Source of the DNA: Plebeiibacterium sediminum
GTDB taxonomy: Bacteria > Bacteroidota > Bacteroidia > Bacteroidales > Marinilabiliaceae
Reading direction: 5' to 3'
Assembly (NCBI RefSeq): GCF_026013605.1
Contig: NZ_JAPDPJ010000023.1
Span: forward strand, 1 to 64,000
Length of the DNA: 64,000 nt
The position numbers and the translations under genes were made by a program. Of this stretch, positions 22,401 to 31,985 are shown piece by piece; positions within the stretch are counted from its first letter, which is position 1; each line of letters starts with the position of its first letter. The notes beneath the pieces are model-generated. The model was not told the origin of the DNA and made no database searches. It saw only the letters and a program-made list of their open reading frames with translations.

Positions 22401-25400
22401 CTTGTCAAATCAAACACTGTTGGCAATGCATCTACCTGAACTTCAACAGTATTAACCATATCTGTAGTACAATCAACATCAGGAACTCTTGCTTGTACAG
22501 AATAAACACCTGCTGTATTTTGTAAACCGGTAAATACTAATGGAGTACCAACAGCATCTGTACCTGTAATCGTTTCTATTAATGTAGTACTATTTAAATA
22601 TAAACTATAGTCAACACCTTGTTCCTGATTATCAATACTTATACTTACCCCTGCATCACCTGCACAATAATGTCCATTATTATCAGCAACAACATTGTAA
22701 GCAGTTGGGTTAGAAATAACAGATACATCTGCATAACCTGTCATAGGAAACTGACATCCGGAAGCAGATTCAACTCGAACAGTATATGTTCCTTCAGCAG
22801 CAATTGTACCGAATGTAATAGCTCCATTATTTCCTACAGCAGAAATACCTGTATCATTACCATCCAGGAATAATTTGTAAGTAACACTATTATCCAAAGA
22901 TCCATCCAAACCAATTTCTACTCCAGCTTGTCCTTCACAATATCTACCATCTGTAATATCTGATGGATTTGCAGGATTAATAACATAAACCCCAAACGGA
23001 ACATCGGATCCATCACCAACTATAGCAAAGGTTCCAGCCATATAACGCTGACATCCACTATTAATATTCTGAGCTATAATCGTGTATGTACCAATTCCCA
23101 ACTGAGCACTAAAGTCTAGTTGTGATCCATCACTTCCTATCAATACTTCGACAGGGGCATCATCTAGTAATAATGTATATTCCACATCTGATTGTGAATT
23201 ATCTAAGGAGATCACATGACCAGCCCCACCATTACAACCAGTTACTGAACCAGTTGGAGTCAAATTATAAATAGTCGGTAAAGAATATTCAGTAATAGTA
23301 ACCCTATTATTCATTTCAAATCGTACCCCCGGTACTGATGTATAATAAGCCTCAACTCTATATTCTTCAGTTCCTGTAATATTATCCCAACGAACATCAA
23401 TAGGATTTGAACTACTAAACATAATAGAAGAGCCTACAATTGAATTATCAGAACCTCTTATTAACTCATAGGTAACTCCGTCCTGAGGAACTCCCCCAAC
23501 ATATACACTAACACCTGTACCTCCTTCACAATAAGAAGGTTCTGTAGACAAAACATCTAGCAAAACTATATTATCAAAGACATGCATAATTGTATCTATT
23601 GATGACATACAATTATTTATATCGTAAACATCTACAGTAACAATATCATTATCTACAAAAGAATTTGAGCTATAAATATTATTTACATCCCTTGATTGTG
23701 AGACAGTTGAGTTTATAAAATACTCGTATTCAGTACCTCCACCTGCAGTCAATGTAACATTTGTTCCACTAATGAACGAATTACTTGGTGCAATAGTTAA
23801 AGTTGGCGTTGGTAGTGGATTAACAGTTGTTGTAATACCACTTGTTGTAGCTGAACAACCAGAAGTACTATAGGAAACTATTGCAGTAACTTCCTCTCCA
23901 TCAGACAATGATGTAGTAATATATTCATCATTACCTCCAGGTCCCTGCACACTAACTCCATCTACAAAAAATTCATATACATCTCCACCTGTTGCTGTAA
24001 ATGTAACTTCATCATTAGCACATATAGTATTATCAATATCTGAACTTGACAAGGAAACTACTGGAACCGGATTTACAGTAATTGATATTCCTGAATGAGT
24101 AGCAACACAACCATAAGCATCTGTAACCTGGACAGTTACATTATCATTATTTTCTAATGTATTAGAAATATATTCATTATTAATTCCTGGTCCTTGAACA
24201 CTTACACCATCAATAAAAAATTCATAATTATCACCACCACCAGCTGTGAATGTAATATCCTCATTCTCACAAATTAATGTTTTATCAGAAATTAAGGTTG
24301 CAACTGGTTTGCTAATAGTTACATGAATTGTTTCACTTGTTAGTTCACAATTGAAACTGTCAAAAACAATTGCTTCTACATCAAAATCATTTGTGGCAGA
24401 CCAAGTAAATGTATTTGTAGCACTTTGACTACCTTGAGGATTTCCATTTACAACAAATTGATAAGTCAAAGAACCAGACCCAGAACCTGATGCAGTAAAA
24501 GTTACTACTTCATTTTCACAAACAGTTGTCTTGTCACTCACTAATGTAATCGCAGGCAAATCATGAATATTCATTGTTATAGAAGTGGAAGCTCCAAAAC
24601 AATCACCTTCATATGCAACTACATTAACCGTATTACCATTTTCTAAAACTGTAGTAATTAATGTATTTGAGGTTCCATCCTGAAGTACTTCTGTTCCATT
24701 TCTATAAAAAATGTATCTGTCAAATCCTGATGAAGCAACAAAATCTACTGGAGTACCAAAACAAACTTCATTTCCTCCGGCACTAGTAATACTAAGAACT
24801 GGAACAGGATTTGCATTGATTGTCATTGCAATAATGTCAGAATTATCTGTACATGACGTAGTATTATCAGTTGCAACAACATAAATTTGATCTCCATTTT
24901 GTAAATCTGGTGTAGTATATGTTGCTGAACCCGAATGAACAGACTGATCAACACCTCCTCTGATGAGATGAAAGTTATAACTATAGTTTCCAGTACCATC
25001 AGTAGCAGCTGCATTAAATGTTACATCAACACCAGCACATACTGTAGTTGCTCCAGGACTTGGAGCACTAACACTAAGGTTAGCAGTAACTTGGTTAACA
25101 GTAACAGATGCAGAACCAGTTAAATCAGAACTTTGTGATGTACATAATGCATCACTCAATCCAACCACAACATAAGTAGCTGAGGCTGATGTCGTAATAG
25201 TCTCTACATGAGTGCTATTAGTTATATTATTAATCGTATAATCGGTTGTTCCATCATTATAGGTAATATTCCAAGGTCCAGTACCTATAAGATTAAAAGT
25301 AAGATCAGTAGTTTCGCCAATACAAATAGAATTATCTCCGGAAATACTAGCTTGAGGTCTAGGGTTTACATTAATTGTTACTAAACCAGTAATTTCACTA

Positions 25401-28249
25401 GCCTGTGATGAACATAATGAAGCGTCCGCCAACGACGTAATTTGATATGCAGTAGTTGTGCTAGGCGATACACTTAACACATATGGGCTAGAATTAACTG
25501 TAACAGTATGATCTGTACCATCATTATATGTTAAATCCCAAGGACTTGATCCAGTTAAGGTAAATGTAATATCTGTACTCTCTCCATCACAAATAGTGGC
25601 ATTACCAGATACAACTCCTGTAGGTCTTTCATTAACTGTAACTGTAGCGGGACCTGAAAAATCACTATTTATGGAAGTACATAATTGATCAGAAAGAGCT
25701 ACAATACTATATACACTTGTAGTGCTAGGACTCACGTTAACAATATAAGGGTTCGTATTAATATTATTAACAATGATATCAGATGTACCGTCATTATATG
25801 TTAAATCCCATGGTCCAACACCTGTAAAAGTAAATGATATATTCGTATTATCACCATTACATATTGTTGCATCACCAGATACAATTCCTGTAGGTCGTGC
25901 ATTCACAGTCACAGTTCCTGATCCTGTTAAATCAGATGGAACTGCAGTACAATTAGCATCCGATAAAGCTGAAATAACATAAGTTGCATTGGAGGTTGGA
26001 GATACGACTAAATTGTATGATGCCACATTAATACCGTTAATTACGTGATCTGAACCATCATTATATGTTAAATTCCAAGGTGCTGTACCTGTAAAATTTA
26101 TTGTTAAGTTCGCATTATCTCCATTACATATGGTTTCATTTCCACTTATTATTGCAGTTGGTCGTTCATTAACTGATACAACAGCGCTACCTGTCATTTC
26201 ACCATTTTGAGCATCACAACCATTATTATCAGAGAGACTTACTAAATTATAAGTTGTAGTAACAGTCGGTGAAACAGTAATTATATGAGGACTTGATAAT
26301 ATATTATTAATAACATGATCAGTACCATCATTATAGATTAAACTCCAAGGAGCCGTTCCCGTTAGAGTAAAACTAACCTGAGCTACATCTCCATCACATA
26401 TTGTAGTTGTTCCACTTACTACTCCTGTAGGTCTTGGATTTACAGTAACAATAGCAGAACCTGACAGATCACCAGAATTAGACGTACACTGACTATCTGA
26501 CAATCCTGTAATAGTATAGGTTGTTGTAGCTGAAGGAGAAACTGTTAAATAATAAGGTGAAGCATTAGCAGTAACAGTATGATCTGTACCATCATTATAA
26601 GTAATATCCCAGGGACCTACTCCTGTTAAAGTAAAAGTAAGATCTGTATTGTCGCCATTACAAATAGTAGCATCACCAGAAATACTTCCTGTTGGACGCT
26701 CTATTACTGTAACAGTTGCTGTACCTGTATATTCTCCAACATTAGATGTACAATTACCATCACTTAAGCCAGTAAAACTATAAGTCGTTGTTGAAGTAGG
26801 ACTTACCACCAAATCATAAGATGCTGTATTTACCGTAATAGTATGATCTGTTCCATCATTATATGTAACATCCCATGGACCAGTTCCAGTTAAATCAAAA
26901 TGTATTGTTGTTGAACCTCCATTACAAATAGTTGAATTCCCACTCAGAACTCCAGTTGGTCTTTCATTTACCGTAACTGTCGCTGATCCACTCAATTCAG
27001 AGGCATTAGCAAAACAGCTATTTGCATCTTCTACACTAACTAAACTATATGAAGTTGTAGAAGCAGGATTTACTGTTAGTATATAAGGATCATCACTTGT
27101 TGAAAAAGTTTGATCAGCTCCATCATTATATATTACTGTCCAGGGTGCAGTGCCAGTAAAATCAAAAGTTAAATCCGCAGATGTACCATTACAAATTGTA
27201 GCATCTCCGGATAAAGAAACGGTTGGACGAGTATTAACTGTTACTATTATTATTTCTTCAGAAAAACAACCAGTAGTATTATTTGTTCCTCTGACCGTAT
27301 AAGTAGTCGTGGTTGTTGGTGATACATCAAAGGATGCCCCTGTGTGCTCAGGAGATCCACCTGATCCATCATCCCAAGTATATGTAACATCTGGATCCAT
27401 ATCACTTGTTGCACTTATAATCGTTGAATTACCACTACATATTGATACATCGCCACTTGTAGTTAGAACTGGATTATTATAGACAGTTAAAACAGGGGAA
27501 CCATTCATCGTATTAGTACAAGAACTACCAGTTTTTCTGGATACTTCAACAGTATAGGTACCGGCAACATCTACTGTCCAATTAATAGGTGAACCATCAA
27601 CTCCATCAGTTGAACTTGTAGCATTACTTCCATCAACTAATAACTGATAGGCATAACCTGATTCTGAATTATTCAGTGTTAGAACAACAGAATTACCAGA
27701 ACAAATAGAAGTTGCATTAGCTGTTAAATTATATATAGTTGGAGATTTGTAGACTCTAGTATTATCACTATTACCCGTATCAAATCCCGAGCCACCAGCA
27801 GGTAAACCTGCAGCATTTAACACGGAATACCCAATCCATATATCATAATCGTTCCTAAATTGAGGAGCTACACGCTGAGGATAAAACTCTAAATATGCAT
27901 CAACAGTACCCGGATTAATTACTTCTCCCCACTCATCATGATTTTCAGGATTTCCGGCTACACTAACAACAATTTCCCAAACTACGCGTGTTGCAGTAGG
28001 AGAAAACAAAGAAGGATCAGGCACGGTAATATTCACAAATTCATCAGTAGAACAATAAGAATCTTCCAATGAAGATATAGCACCGCTTAGTCCTTTTAAA
28101 GAAGAACCCTTTAGTGAACTTGTAGAATGACCAAAATACTCCTTGATCATTTTAACCTCCTTTTTACTTGGCCCTGTTTGCGCTTTCAAAATAACAAATG
28201 ACATTGCTAGAAGGCACACAAACATCAATCGGTTTAAGTTTTTCATCAT
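19472..28249 (-). CDS. Giant Ig-repeat adhesin with gliding-type T9SS C-terminal domain
   Basis: This is a secreted surface protein of 2925 aa. The signal peptide ends in VILKAQ (about residue 24). About eight tandem Ig-like repeats of roughly 89 aa cover residues 340-1050, each starting RPTG-SG-TICNG and containing PW-x-YNDGTDH. Further PKD/Ig-like units (about 1050-1560) carry S-T-VC-EN motifs. About ten units with YCEG-AGV and Y-L-G patterns run to about 2620, followed by a cadherin-like domain (about 2690-2810). The last 105 residues begin IIPNAFSPNGDGIND and contain LEVFNRWGALVY and DLPNGTYFY, the gliding-motility-associated (type B) type IX secretion signal. Most repeats hold a Cys pair, which fits disulfide bonds outside the cell. 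It is probably an adhesin, as in SprB; gliding itself is not shown. Confidence 0.93.
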   Translation of the reverse strand: MMKNLNRLMFVCLLAMSFVILKAQTGPSKKEVKMIKEYFGHSTSSLKGSSLKGLSGAISSLEDSYCSTDEFVNITVPDPSLFSPTATRVVWEIVVSVAGNPENHDEWGEVINPGTVDAYLEFYPQRVAPQFRNDYDIWIGYSVLNAAGLPAGGSGFDTGNSDNTRVYKSPTIYNLTANATSICSGNSVVLTLNNSESGYAYQLLVDGSNATSSTDGVDGSPINWTVDVAGTYTVEVSRKTGSSCTNTMNGSPVLTVYNNPVLTTSGDVSICSGNSTIISATSDMDPDVTYTWDDGSGGSPEHTGASFDVSPTTTTTYTVRGTNNTTGCFSEEIIIVTVNTRPTVSLSGDATICNGTSADLTFDFTGTAPWTVIYNDGADQTFSTSDDPYILTVNPASTTSYSLVSVEDANSCFANASELSGSATVTVNERPTGVLSGNSTICNGGSTTIHFDLTGTGPWDVTYNDGTDHTITVNTASYDLVVSPTSTTTYSFTGLSDGNCTSNVGEYTGTATVTVIERPTGSISGDATICNGDNTDLTFTLTGVGPWDITYNDGTDHTVTANASPYYLTVSPSATTTYTITGLSDSQCTSNSGDLSGSAIVTVNPRPTGVVSGTTTICDGDVAQVSFTLTGTAPWSLIYNDGTDHVINNILSSPHIITVSPTVTTTYNLVSLSDNNGCDAQNGEMTGSAVVSVNERPTAIISGNETICNGDNANLTINFTGTAPWNLTYNDGSDHVINGINVASYNLVVSPTSNATYVISALSDANCTAVPSDLTGSGTVTVNARPTGIVSGDATICNGDNTNISFTFTGVGPWDLTYNDGTSDIIVNNINTNPYIVNVSPSTTSVYSIVALSDQLCTSINSDFSGPATVTVNERPTGVVSGNATICDGESTDITFTLTGSSPWDLTYNDGTDHTVTVNSSPYVLSVSPSTTTAYQITSLADASLCSSQASEITGLVTINVNPRPQASISGDNSICIGETTDLTFNLIGTGPWNITYNDGTTDYTINNITNSTHVETITTSASATYVVVGLSDALCTSQSSDLTGSASVTVNQVTANLSVSAPSPGATTVCAGVDVTFNAAATDGTGNYSYNFHLIRGGVDQSVHSGSATYTTPDLQNGDQIYVVATDNTTSCTDNSDIIAMTINANPVPVLSITSAGGNEVCFGTPVDFVASSGFDRYIFYRNGTEVLQDGTSNTLITTVLENGNTVNVVAYEGDCFGASTSITMNIHDLPAITLVSDKTTVCENEVVTFTASGSGSGSLTYQFVVNGNPQGSQSATNTFTWSATNDFDVEAIVFDSFNCELTSETIHVTISKPVATLISDKTLICENEDITFTAGGGDNYEFFIDGVSVQGPGINNEYISNTLENNDNVTVQVTDAYGCVATHSGISITVNPVPVVSLSSSDIDNTICANDEVTFTATGGDVYEFFVDGVSVQGPGGNDEYITTSLSDGEEVTAIVSYSTSGCSATTSGITTTVNPLPTPTLTIAPSNSFISGTNVTLTAGGGTEYEYFINSTVSQSRDVNNIYSSNSFVDNDIVTVDVYDINNCMSSIDTIMHVFDNIVLLDVLSTEPSYCEGGTGVSVYVGGVPQDGVTYELIRGSDNSIVGSSIMFSSSNPIDVRWDNITGTEEYRVEAYYTSVPGVRFEMNNRVTITEYSLPTIYNLTPTGSVTGCNGGAGHVISLDNSQSDVEYTLLLDDAPVEVLIGSDGSQLDFSAQLGIGTYTIIAQNINSGCQRYMAGTFAIVGDGSDVPFGVYVINPANPSDITDGRYCEGQAGVEIGLDGSLDNSVTYKLFLDGNDTGISAVGNNGAITFGTIAAEGTYTVRVESASGCQFPMTGYADVSVISNPTAYNVVADNNGHYCAGDAGVSISIDNQEQGVDYSLYLNSTTLIETITGTDAVGTPLVFTGLQNTAGVYSVQARVPDVDCTTDMVNTVEVQVDALPTVFDLTSDGDYCSGSSTYINMSGSESNVNYSLHNLDDDSYGASVAGTGGVLQLEVTASGNYEVVAQRNDGVTSCQSIMNGTFVITEKPLPEDRFISETYNGTGCDDGSIVTVIMSQSGVQYTLVKKVGANYYDAGLPSIMGDGNDIDFAPIVDKDNAEYTAMATLDGCSIYLSGSVFIDIAGVLTKQVVTGEGEICNGDPGVIFGLNDTESGVTYELWLSHKYGVSGESAEEVIVGNGSAMDFPTVNNEGEYLVIGTSASCTIEMANRVVLNVNPLPEAYRMIGSGEFCDMADGAEISLDNSEEGVSYMLQYDNGTILGDALSTPAIGGAATDTITFGKFTDIGTYTVIATTDKGCTSSMNGFVITQLSPAPVNQLIEFDNDLYCESDAGVEFRLTDHEPNVVYQVIDETSNSVVAEVSDSDPAASGVLSLGMFTEGTYSFVASRGGDACEISINNGTSVTLASVPQPTSHAVYADATNVCGSVGTNVGITDSEAGRTYRLEDSTGPIQDAIASVSGEAISWAVADIGTSEIYEIYAEADGGCDLLMGTVEVNFKDAPALPDYELSSNEYCEGEDGISIVIHNTEPDRGYQLKNIDGTTVGFDDGNGGDILFENIQEGEYYIIARNYESGCATYSFENFTIVMNPTPNVEILQIGNLDCTEMCYGLTSSDEIILDNSAPEEDLTVYSLLLNGLDIQPETVDSVGRGRAINYGSRADAGIYTVRATSIKGCTSIMDGTVYLEEFPLNAEDDYLILTKGENAGTIIVAGQDETVNDTWNVSIDFLGDPETGNNGNLRFWFDRQGGTSTDISSGSVTIDEISSVLVYTKKPGFFGKDSVQYFFKNTDYLAPRERIDSAWVHIFVGNKDLDAENAFIIPNAFSPNGDGINDYFRISGIEEAGIYTAEKSKLEVFNRWGALVYRSTGDTYGEDDEWWDGTSTTANMVSIGTDLPNGTYFYVYTVEVNLATEETVQVKEYSGYIELRR
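22950..27240 (-). repeat. Tandem Ig-like coding repeats within the adhesin gene
   Basis: The clearest set spans about 25100-27240: eight units of about 267 bp, each encoding an RPTG-x2-SG-x-x-TIC(N/D)G start and a W-x-x-x-YNDG core. Units are alike in protein but differ at many third codon positions, so they are old or diversified duplications rather than recent copies. A second, more diverged family of YC-(E/A)-G units lies downstream in the gene. Confidence 0.8.
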
Positions 28250-28625
28250 AATCGTAATATATAATGACTCCTGGTTTTCACGGTCATGGTTTTAACTAAT
28301 TTGTACTATCAAGGTCCCAATTTGATAGCATTCACATTTTGTATCAACACATTACAACATTACAAACAACAAATATTGTAATATATAAGATCTATTCAAC
28401 ACACAATACTTTAAAAATTCAAGCCCCAACTTCCACGATCCTCGTCAAAAATAACAATAATATTATTTTAAGTAGCATTTTTACTTAATTCGTTTGTACG
28501 AAGACCGCATTTATTAGTTACAACATATAGAACCTGATTAATTTATTTTATACCAACACCGCTAATATTAACATTAACTATATATTTTATGTGACAAAAT
28601 ACAATTCTTTATCACTTATTTTTTT
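28250..28625. other. Intergenic region upstream of the adhesin gene
   Basis: This 376-bp AT-rich gap must hold the promoter of the adhesin locus, but no TTTG/TAnnTTTG pair is evident on the minus strand. No ORF, repeat or strong hairpin was seen. Confidence 0.4.
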
Positions 28626-29282
28626 TTAACTTTTACCCATTATCCCTAACAAAGACAATACTTCTGGATTATCTTCCAAAGCTATTCTAGCTACTTTAAG
28701 ATAACTACTAACCCACTGCTGAACTTCTATAGTTTCTTTTTTTACTTTATCATTCAACATTCGAACAACAGCAGTAACTCTTACACACTTATCCGACAAC
28801 TCATTAAGCTCAACCAATTGCTTCTTCAATCCATTCAGATCCTTTTCTTTTATACCAAATTCTGCCATCGATTTTAAATACAAAGAATTTGATTTTAAGT
28901 TATTCACAAAAACAGACACCTGAACAAACCACTTATCATAAGTCCTTGCCCTTACACCTAATAACATTAACGATTCTTGAGCTTCAATATTATCAACAAA
29001 AGCAATCCTAGCCAACTTGAGATATTTCATATAATTTTTATGAATCTCTTTTTGCATACTTTTCTTTTCTGCGTGGCATGATCTTTTAAGTTTAGCCTTA
29101 TCCTGAGCTTCTATATACAACAACCTTAAATTCTCCCACAACCGCCTACCTTCATTAAGTCTGGATTGATTATAACCATAACTACTTACAGCATTACGAA
29201 TTTCAGCTTCGCGAATACTATAGGCAGTAATTTCATCCAACTTATATAAAAAGTCTTTCCTTGTAAATTTAGTATAATGCAT
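28626..29282 (-). CDS. Helical hypothetical protein with internal duplication
   Basis: The function is not recognised. The product (218 aa) is highly charged and predicted almost wholly helical, with no signal peptide or membrane segment, so it is probably cytoplasmic. It carries two similar segments: KYLKLARIAFVDNIEAQ (about residues 86-102) and SYLKVARIALEDNPEVL (about 194-210), each followed by a Leu-Leu-Gly turn. This implies two copies of a roughly 100-residue helical unit. It lies between the adhesin and the Smr gene, both on the same strand but separated from it by long AT-rich gaps, so it is probably a single-gene unit. Similar small helical proteins occur in Bacteroidota without known role. 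Confidence 0.6.
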   Translation of the reverse strand: MHYTKFTRKDFLYKLDEITAYSIREAEIRNAVSSYGYNQSRLNEGRRLWENLRLLYIEAQDKAKLKRSCHAEKKSMQKEIHKNYMKYLKLARIAFVDNIEAQESLMLLGVRARTYDKWFVQVSVFVNNLKSNSLYLKSMAEFGIKEKDLNGLKKQLVELNELSDKCVRVTAVVRMLNDKVKKETIEVQQWVSSYLKVARIALEDNPEVLSLLGIMGKS

Positions 29283-29587
29283 ATAATACTGTCTATATAT
29301 TAAAAATATATGTATAATATATCAAAATAAATTCAAATCTTATAAATATTTATTAATAATCAAAGTTTTATCTATCTTATTTTTATTTGTATGTATCTTT
29401 TTTTTTATTGTATTATATCAAATTACTTTAGATTATTAAATTATATTTTTTTATATTAACATTTAAAAATACTATATAGGTATTTAAATATTATATAATT
29501 ACATCAGAATAATTTTATAGTAATTTAAAAATTAGATCATAAAAATTATCTATTAGCAATATTATAGCCTGACCATTTGACATAAAA
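29283..29587. other. Very AT-rich intergenic stretch
   Basis: This stretch of about 300 bp is almost wholly A/T, with poly-T runs near 29400 and 29448 and no ORF of note. It contains the upstream region of the helical hypothetical gene. No defined promoter elements could be chosen. Confidence 0.5.
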
Positions 29588-29625
29588 AAAGCTCTAACTT
29601 GAATCTTCATTCAAATTAGAGCTTT
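29584..29625 (-). terminator. Terminator of the DUF2027-Smr gene
   Basis: A 17-bp stem (29588-29604 with 29609-29625) with one G-U pair and a 4-nt loop is followed by a U run on the minus strand, about 25 bp after the stop at 29650. Confidence 0.88.
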
Positions 29626-29649
29626 CAATAATTTTCTTTAATTTATAAA

Positions 29650-30645
29650 CTATATTATCACCATTGTAGCACCAAAACCGTATTCCTTAAACGAGGCATC
29701 CTGATAGCTATGCCATTTATATTTACGATCCAATAATTTTCGCAACTCATTTTTTAAAACACCATTACCAACACCATGAATAAAAACAATTTTCTTGTTC
29801 TTATTCTTTTTATTTTGCTCCATAATCTCATGGAACTTTTCAATCTGGTAACCCAACATCTCCTTATTACTTAAACCTCTAACATCGTCCAATAATTCAT
29901 GAATATGCAGATCTACCTCCAACACCTGATCATCATCCCTCCTTTTAGGCTTTACAACCTTCTTCACGCTCTCTTTTTCTCTTACTATACTATTGAATTT
30001 TTTACCTGTTAAATCTTCAAGCTTTTCTTCTAAAACACCTTTTAACACGTAGTTTAAATAAGCCTTTTCATTAAAATATTCATTAGCAACATAGCTACCA
30101 TCTTTTAACAATTTCGATCCACTAAATTTCAAGTTGTATGTAATAGAGTCTTTAGGTTTATAGGGAACACATTTTCTATACATCAATACATTAACTACAT
30201 ACTTAGCTCCATCAAGCTGTGTTATATTATAATCTTTTAATTCAATCTTAGTATTTGGTTCTATACTACCAGAAAATTGATTTTCAACCTGATCCTCAAC
30301 AACCAAACCTATAGTGTAGAACAGATAAAAATTAGAATCGTTAATTAGGTATAGCGTAACATTTGTTGGCATTGTTGCATTCCTTAGACATGCTAATAAA
30401 ATCTTTGGATTCCCTTCTTCCTCCGACTCTTCAATTAACTCCTCATTAAAATCATCACTTTCCACAGTATCCGATTGCCTATCCTGTACCTTCTTCTCCA
30501 CCAAAACCACTTCCGTAATTAAAGATGGAACTTCAAAACCATCGTCATCTAAAACAAACACCATTTTTCCACCTTCAACTCTACTAACGATACCTCCTCC
30601 TACTTCATTTAAAAAACGTACTCGATCTCCTATACCAATTGCCAT
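29650..30645 (-). CDS. DUF2027 and Smr-domain protein
   Basis: This cytoplasmic protein (331 aa) has an N-terminal DUF2027 part that starts with an SH3/KOW-like segment (GDRVRFLNEVGGGIVSRVEGG, about residues 6-26). A central beta-rich domain follows (about 85-215), and a C-terminal Smr domain (about 245-331) carries the DLHIHEL and FIHGVGNGVLKNELR motifs. Smr domains, first described in MutS2, bind or nick nucleic acid and in several cases act on stalled ribosomes or mRNA. The role of this Bacteroidota-specific fusion is not established. It is divergently transcribed from queA across a 134-bp gap. Confidence 0.85.
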   Translation of the reverse strand: MAIGIGDRVRFLNEVGGGIVSRVEGGKMVFVLDDDGFEVPSLITEVVLVEKKVQDRQSDTVESDDFNEELIEESEEEGNPKILLACLRNATMPTNVTLYLINDSNFYLFYTIGLVVEDQVENQFSGSIEPNTKIELKDYNITQLDGAKYVVNVLMYRKCVPYKPKDSITYNLKFSGSKLLKDGSYVANEYFNEKAYLNYVLKGVLEEKLEDLTGKKFNSIVREKESVKKVVKPKRRDDDQVLEVDLHIHELLDDVRGLSNKEMLGYQIEKFHEIMEQNKKNKNKKIVFIHGVGNGVLKNELRKLLDRKYKWHSYQDASFKEYGFGATMVII

Positions 30646-30779
30646 TAGTTTCTAATATTAATTCATTAATTTTTCGAACCTGAAATTATAAAAATACTTC
30701 TGTACAATTGAATAAAGTTGACTATTTTTGCAATCGTTTTTTATTAGCAGTTAATTTTTAAGTACATAGAGATTTTACA

Positions 30780-31985
30780 ATGAATAAACCCAACATTAGT
30801 ATTCAGGAATATACCTACCAATTACCACCAGAAAAAATAGCAAAATACCCTTTAAAAAACAGAGAAGACTCAAAACTACTGATATATAAGAATAATAATA
30901 TTGAAGAAAACCAGTTTCACAACCTACATAAATATATACCTTCAAACAGCCTAATAGTATTTAACAACACTAAAGTAATACAAGCCCGTATTCAGTTTCA
31001 AAAAACAACCGGTGCTAACATCGAAGTTTTTTGTTTAGAGCCAATTAATCCATCTGATTTAAATTTAGTTTTTCAAACAAAACAATCTTGTTCATGGAAA
31101 TGCATTGTTGGAAACTCAAAAAAATGGAAGAATGGACCTTTAACAAAATCTATTACGATCAACAACCAGGAAATAACCATCACAATTGAACGTGAGGAAA
31201 TTTTAGATGATGCTCAAATCATTAATTTTTCATGGGACAACAATAGTTTTACATTTGCTGAAATTCTTGAAAACATTGGTAACATCCCTATTCCTCCTTA
31301 TTTAAACAGAGATACTGAAGAAATTGATTTATCAAGATACCAAACAGTATACTCAAATCACAAAGGTTCTGTTGCAGCTCCTACAGCAGGTCTGCATTTT
31401 ACAGAAAACGTGATTGACAAATTAAATAGAAACAATATTGACATTACCAATGTAACACTCCATGTTGGAGCCGGAACATTTAAACCCGTTAAAAGTGAAA
31501 AAATTTCTGATCACGAAATGCATATAGAACATTTTTTCGTTGAAGAAAAAACTATTGATTTACTATTAAAATTTGAGGATAACATTACCAGCACTGGCAC
31601 AACTACTGTAAGAACTCTTGAAAGCCTTTATTGGCTTGGAGTAAAGCAGTTGGAGAACATTAATGAGTTCTATATATCACAATGGGACCCATACAATCTA
31701 CCTGGTCACCACAGTACAAAAAACGCACTTTTGGCTTTAAAAAAATATCTTCAAAACAAAGGAACTTCAGTTTTACAAAGTAGTACTGGAATTATGATTG
31801 CCCCGGGTTATAGCTTTAAGGTAGTAAACAGACTAATTACTAATTTTCACCAACCTAACAGTACGTTATTATTACTAATAGCAGCTTTTACTTCCGGAGA
31901 TAACTGGAAAGAAATATACAACTACGCCCTAAATAATGATTTTAGATTTTTAAGTTACGGAGATAGCTCTTTATTATTCAGATAA
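30780..31985 (+). CDS. queA: S-adenosylmethionine:tRNA ribosyltransferase-isomerase
   Basis: QueA transfers and isomerises the ribosyl part of S-adenosylmethionine onto 7-aminomethyl-7-deazaguanine in tRNA, making epoxyqueuosine in the queuosine pathway. The product is 401 aa, somewhat longer than the roughly 350-aa enterobacterial form but similar to other Bacteroidota versions. Family motifs are clear: YQLPPEKIAKYPL at the start, VFNNTKVI(Q)AR, AAPTAGLHFT, HVGAGTF with EMHIEHF, and NFHQPNSTLLLLIAAF near the C-terminus. No other queuosine genes are in the window. A TATTTTTG sequence at 30723-30730 may be its -7 element. Confidence 0.94.
   Translation: MNKPNISIQEYTYQLPPEKIAKYPLKNREDSKLLIYKNNNIEENQFHNLHKYIPSNSLIVFNNTKVIQARIQFQKTTGANIEVFCLEPINPSDLNLVFQTKQSCSWKCIVGNSKKWKNGPLTKSITINNQEITITIEREEILDDAQIINFSWDNNSFTFAEILENIGNIPIPPYLNRDTEEIDLSRYQTVYSNHKGSVAAPTAGLHFTENVIDKLNRNNIDITNVTLHVGAGTFKPVKSEKISDHEMHIEHFFVEEKTIDLLLKFEDNITSTGTTTVRTLESLYWLGVKQLENINEFYISQWDPYNLPGHHSTKNALLALKKYLQNKGTSVLQSSTGIMIAPGYSFKVVNRLITNFHQPNSTLLLLIAAFTSGDNWKEIYNYALNNDFRFLSYGDSSLLFR

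Noticed and set aside
22619-25982. Several plus-strand frames of 60-84 codons inside the adhesin gene
   Set aside because: They are antisense shadows of the Thr/Ser-rich repeat coding sequence.
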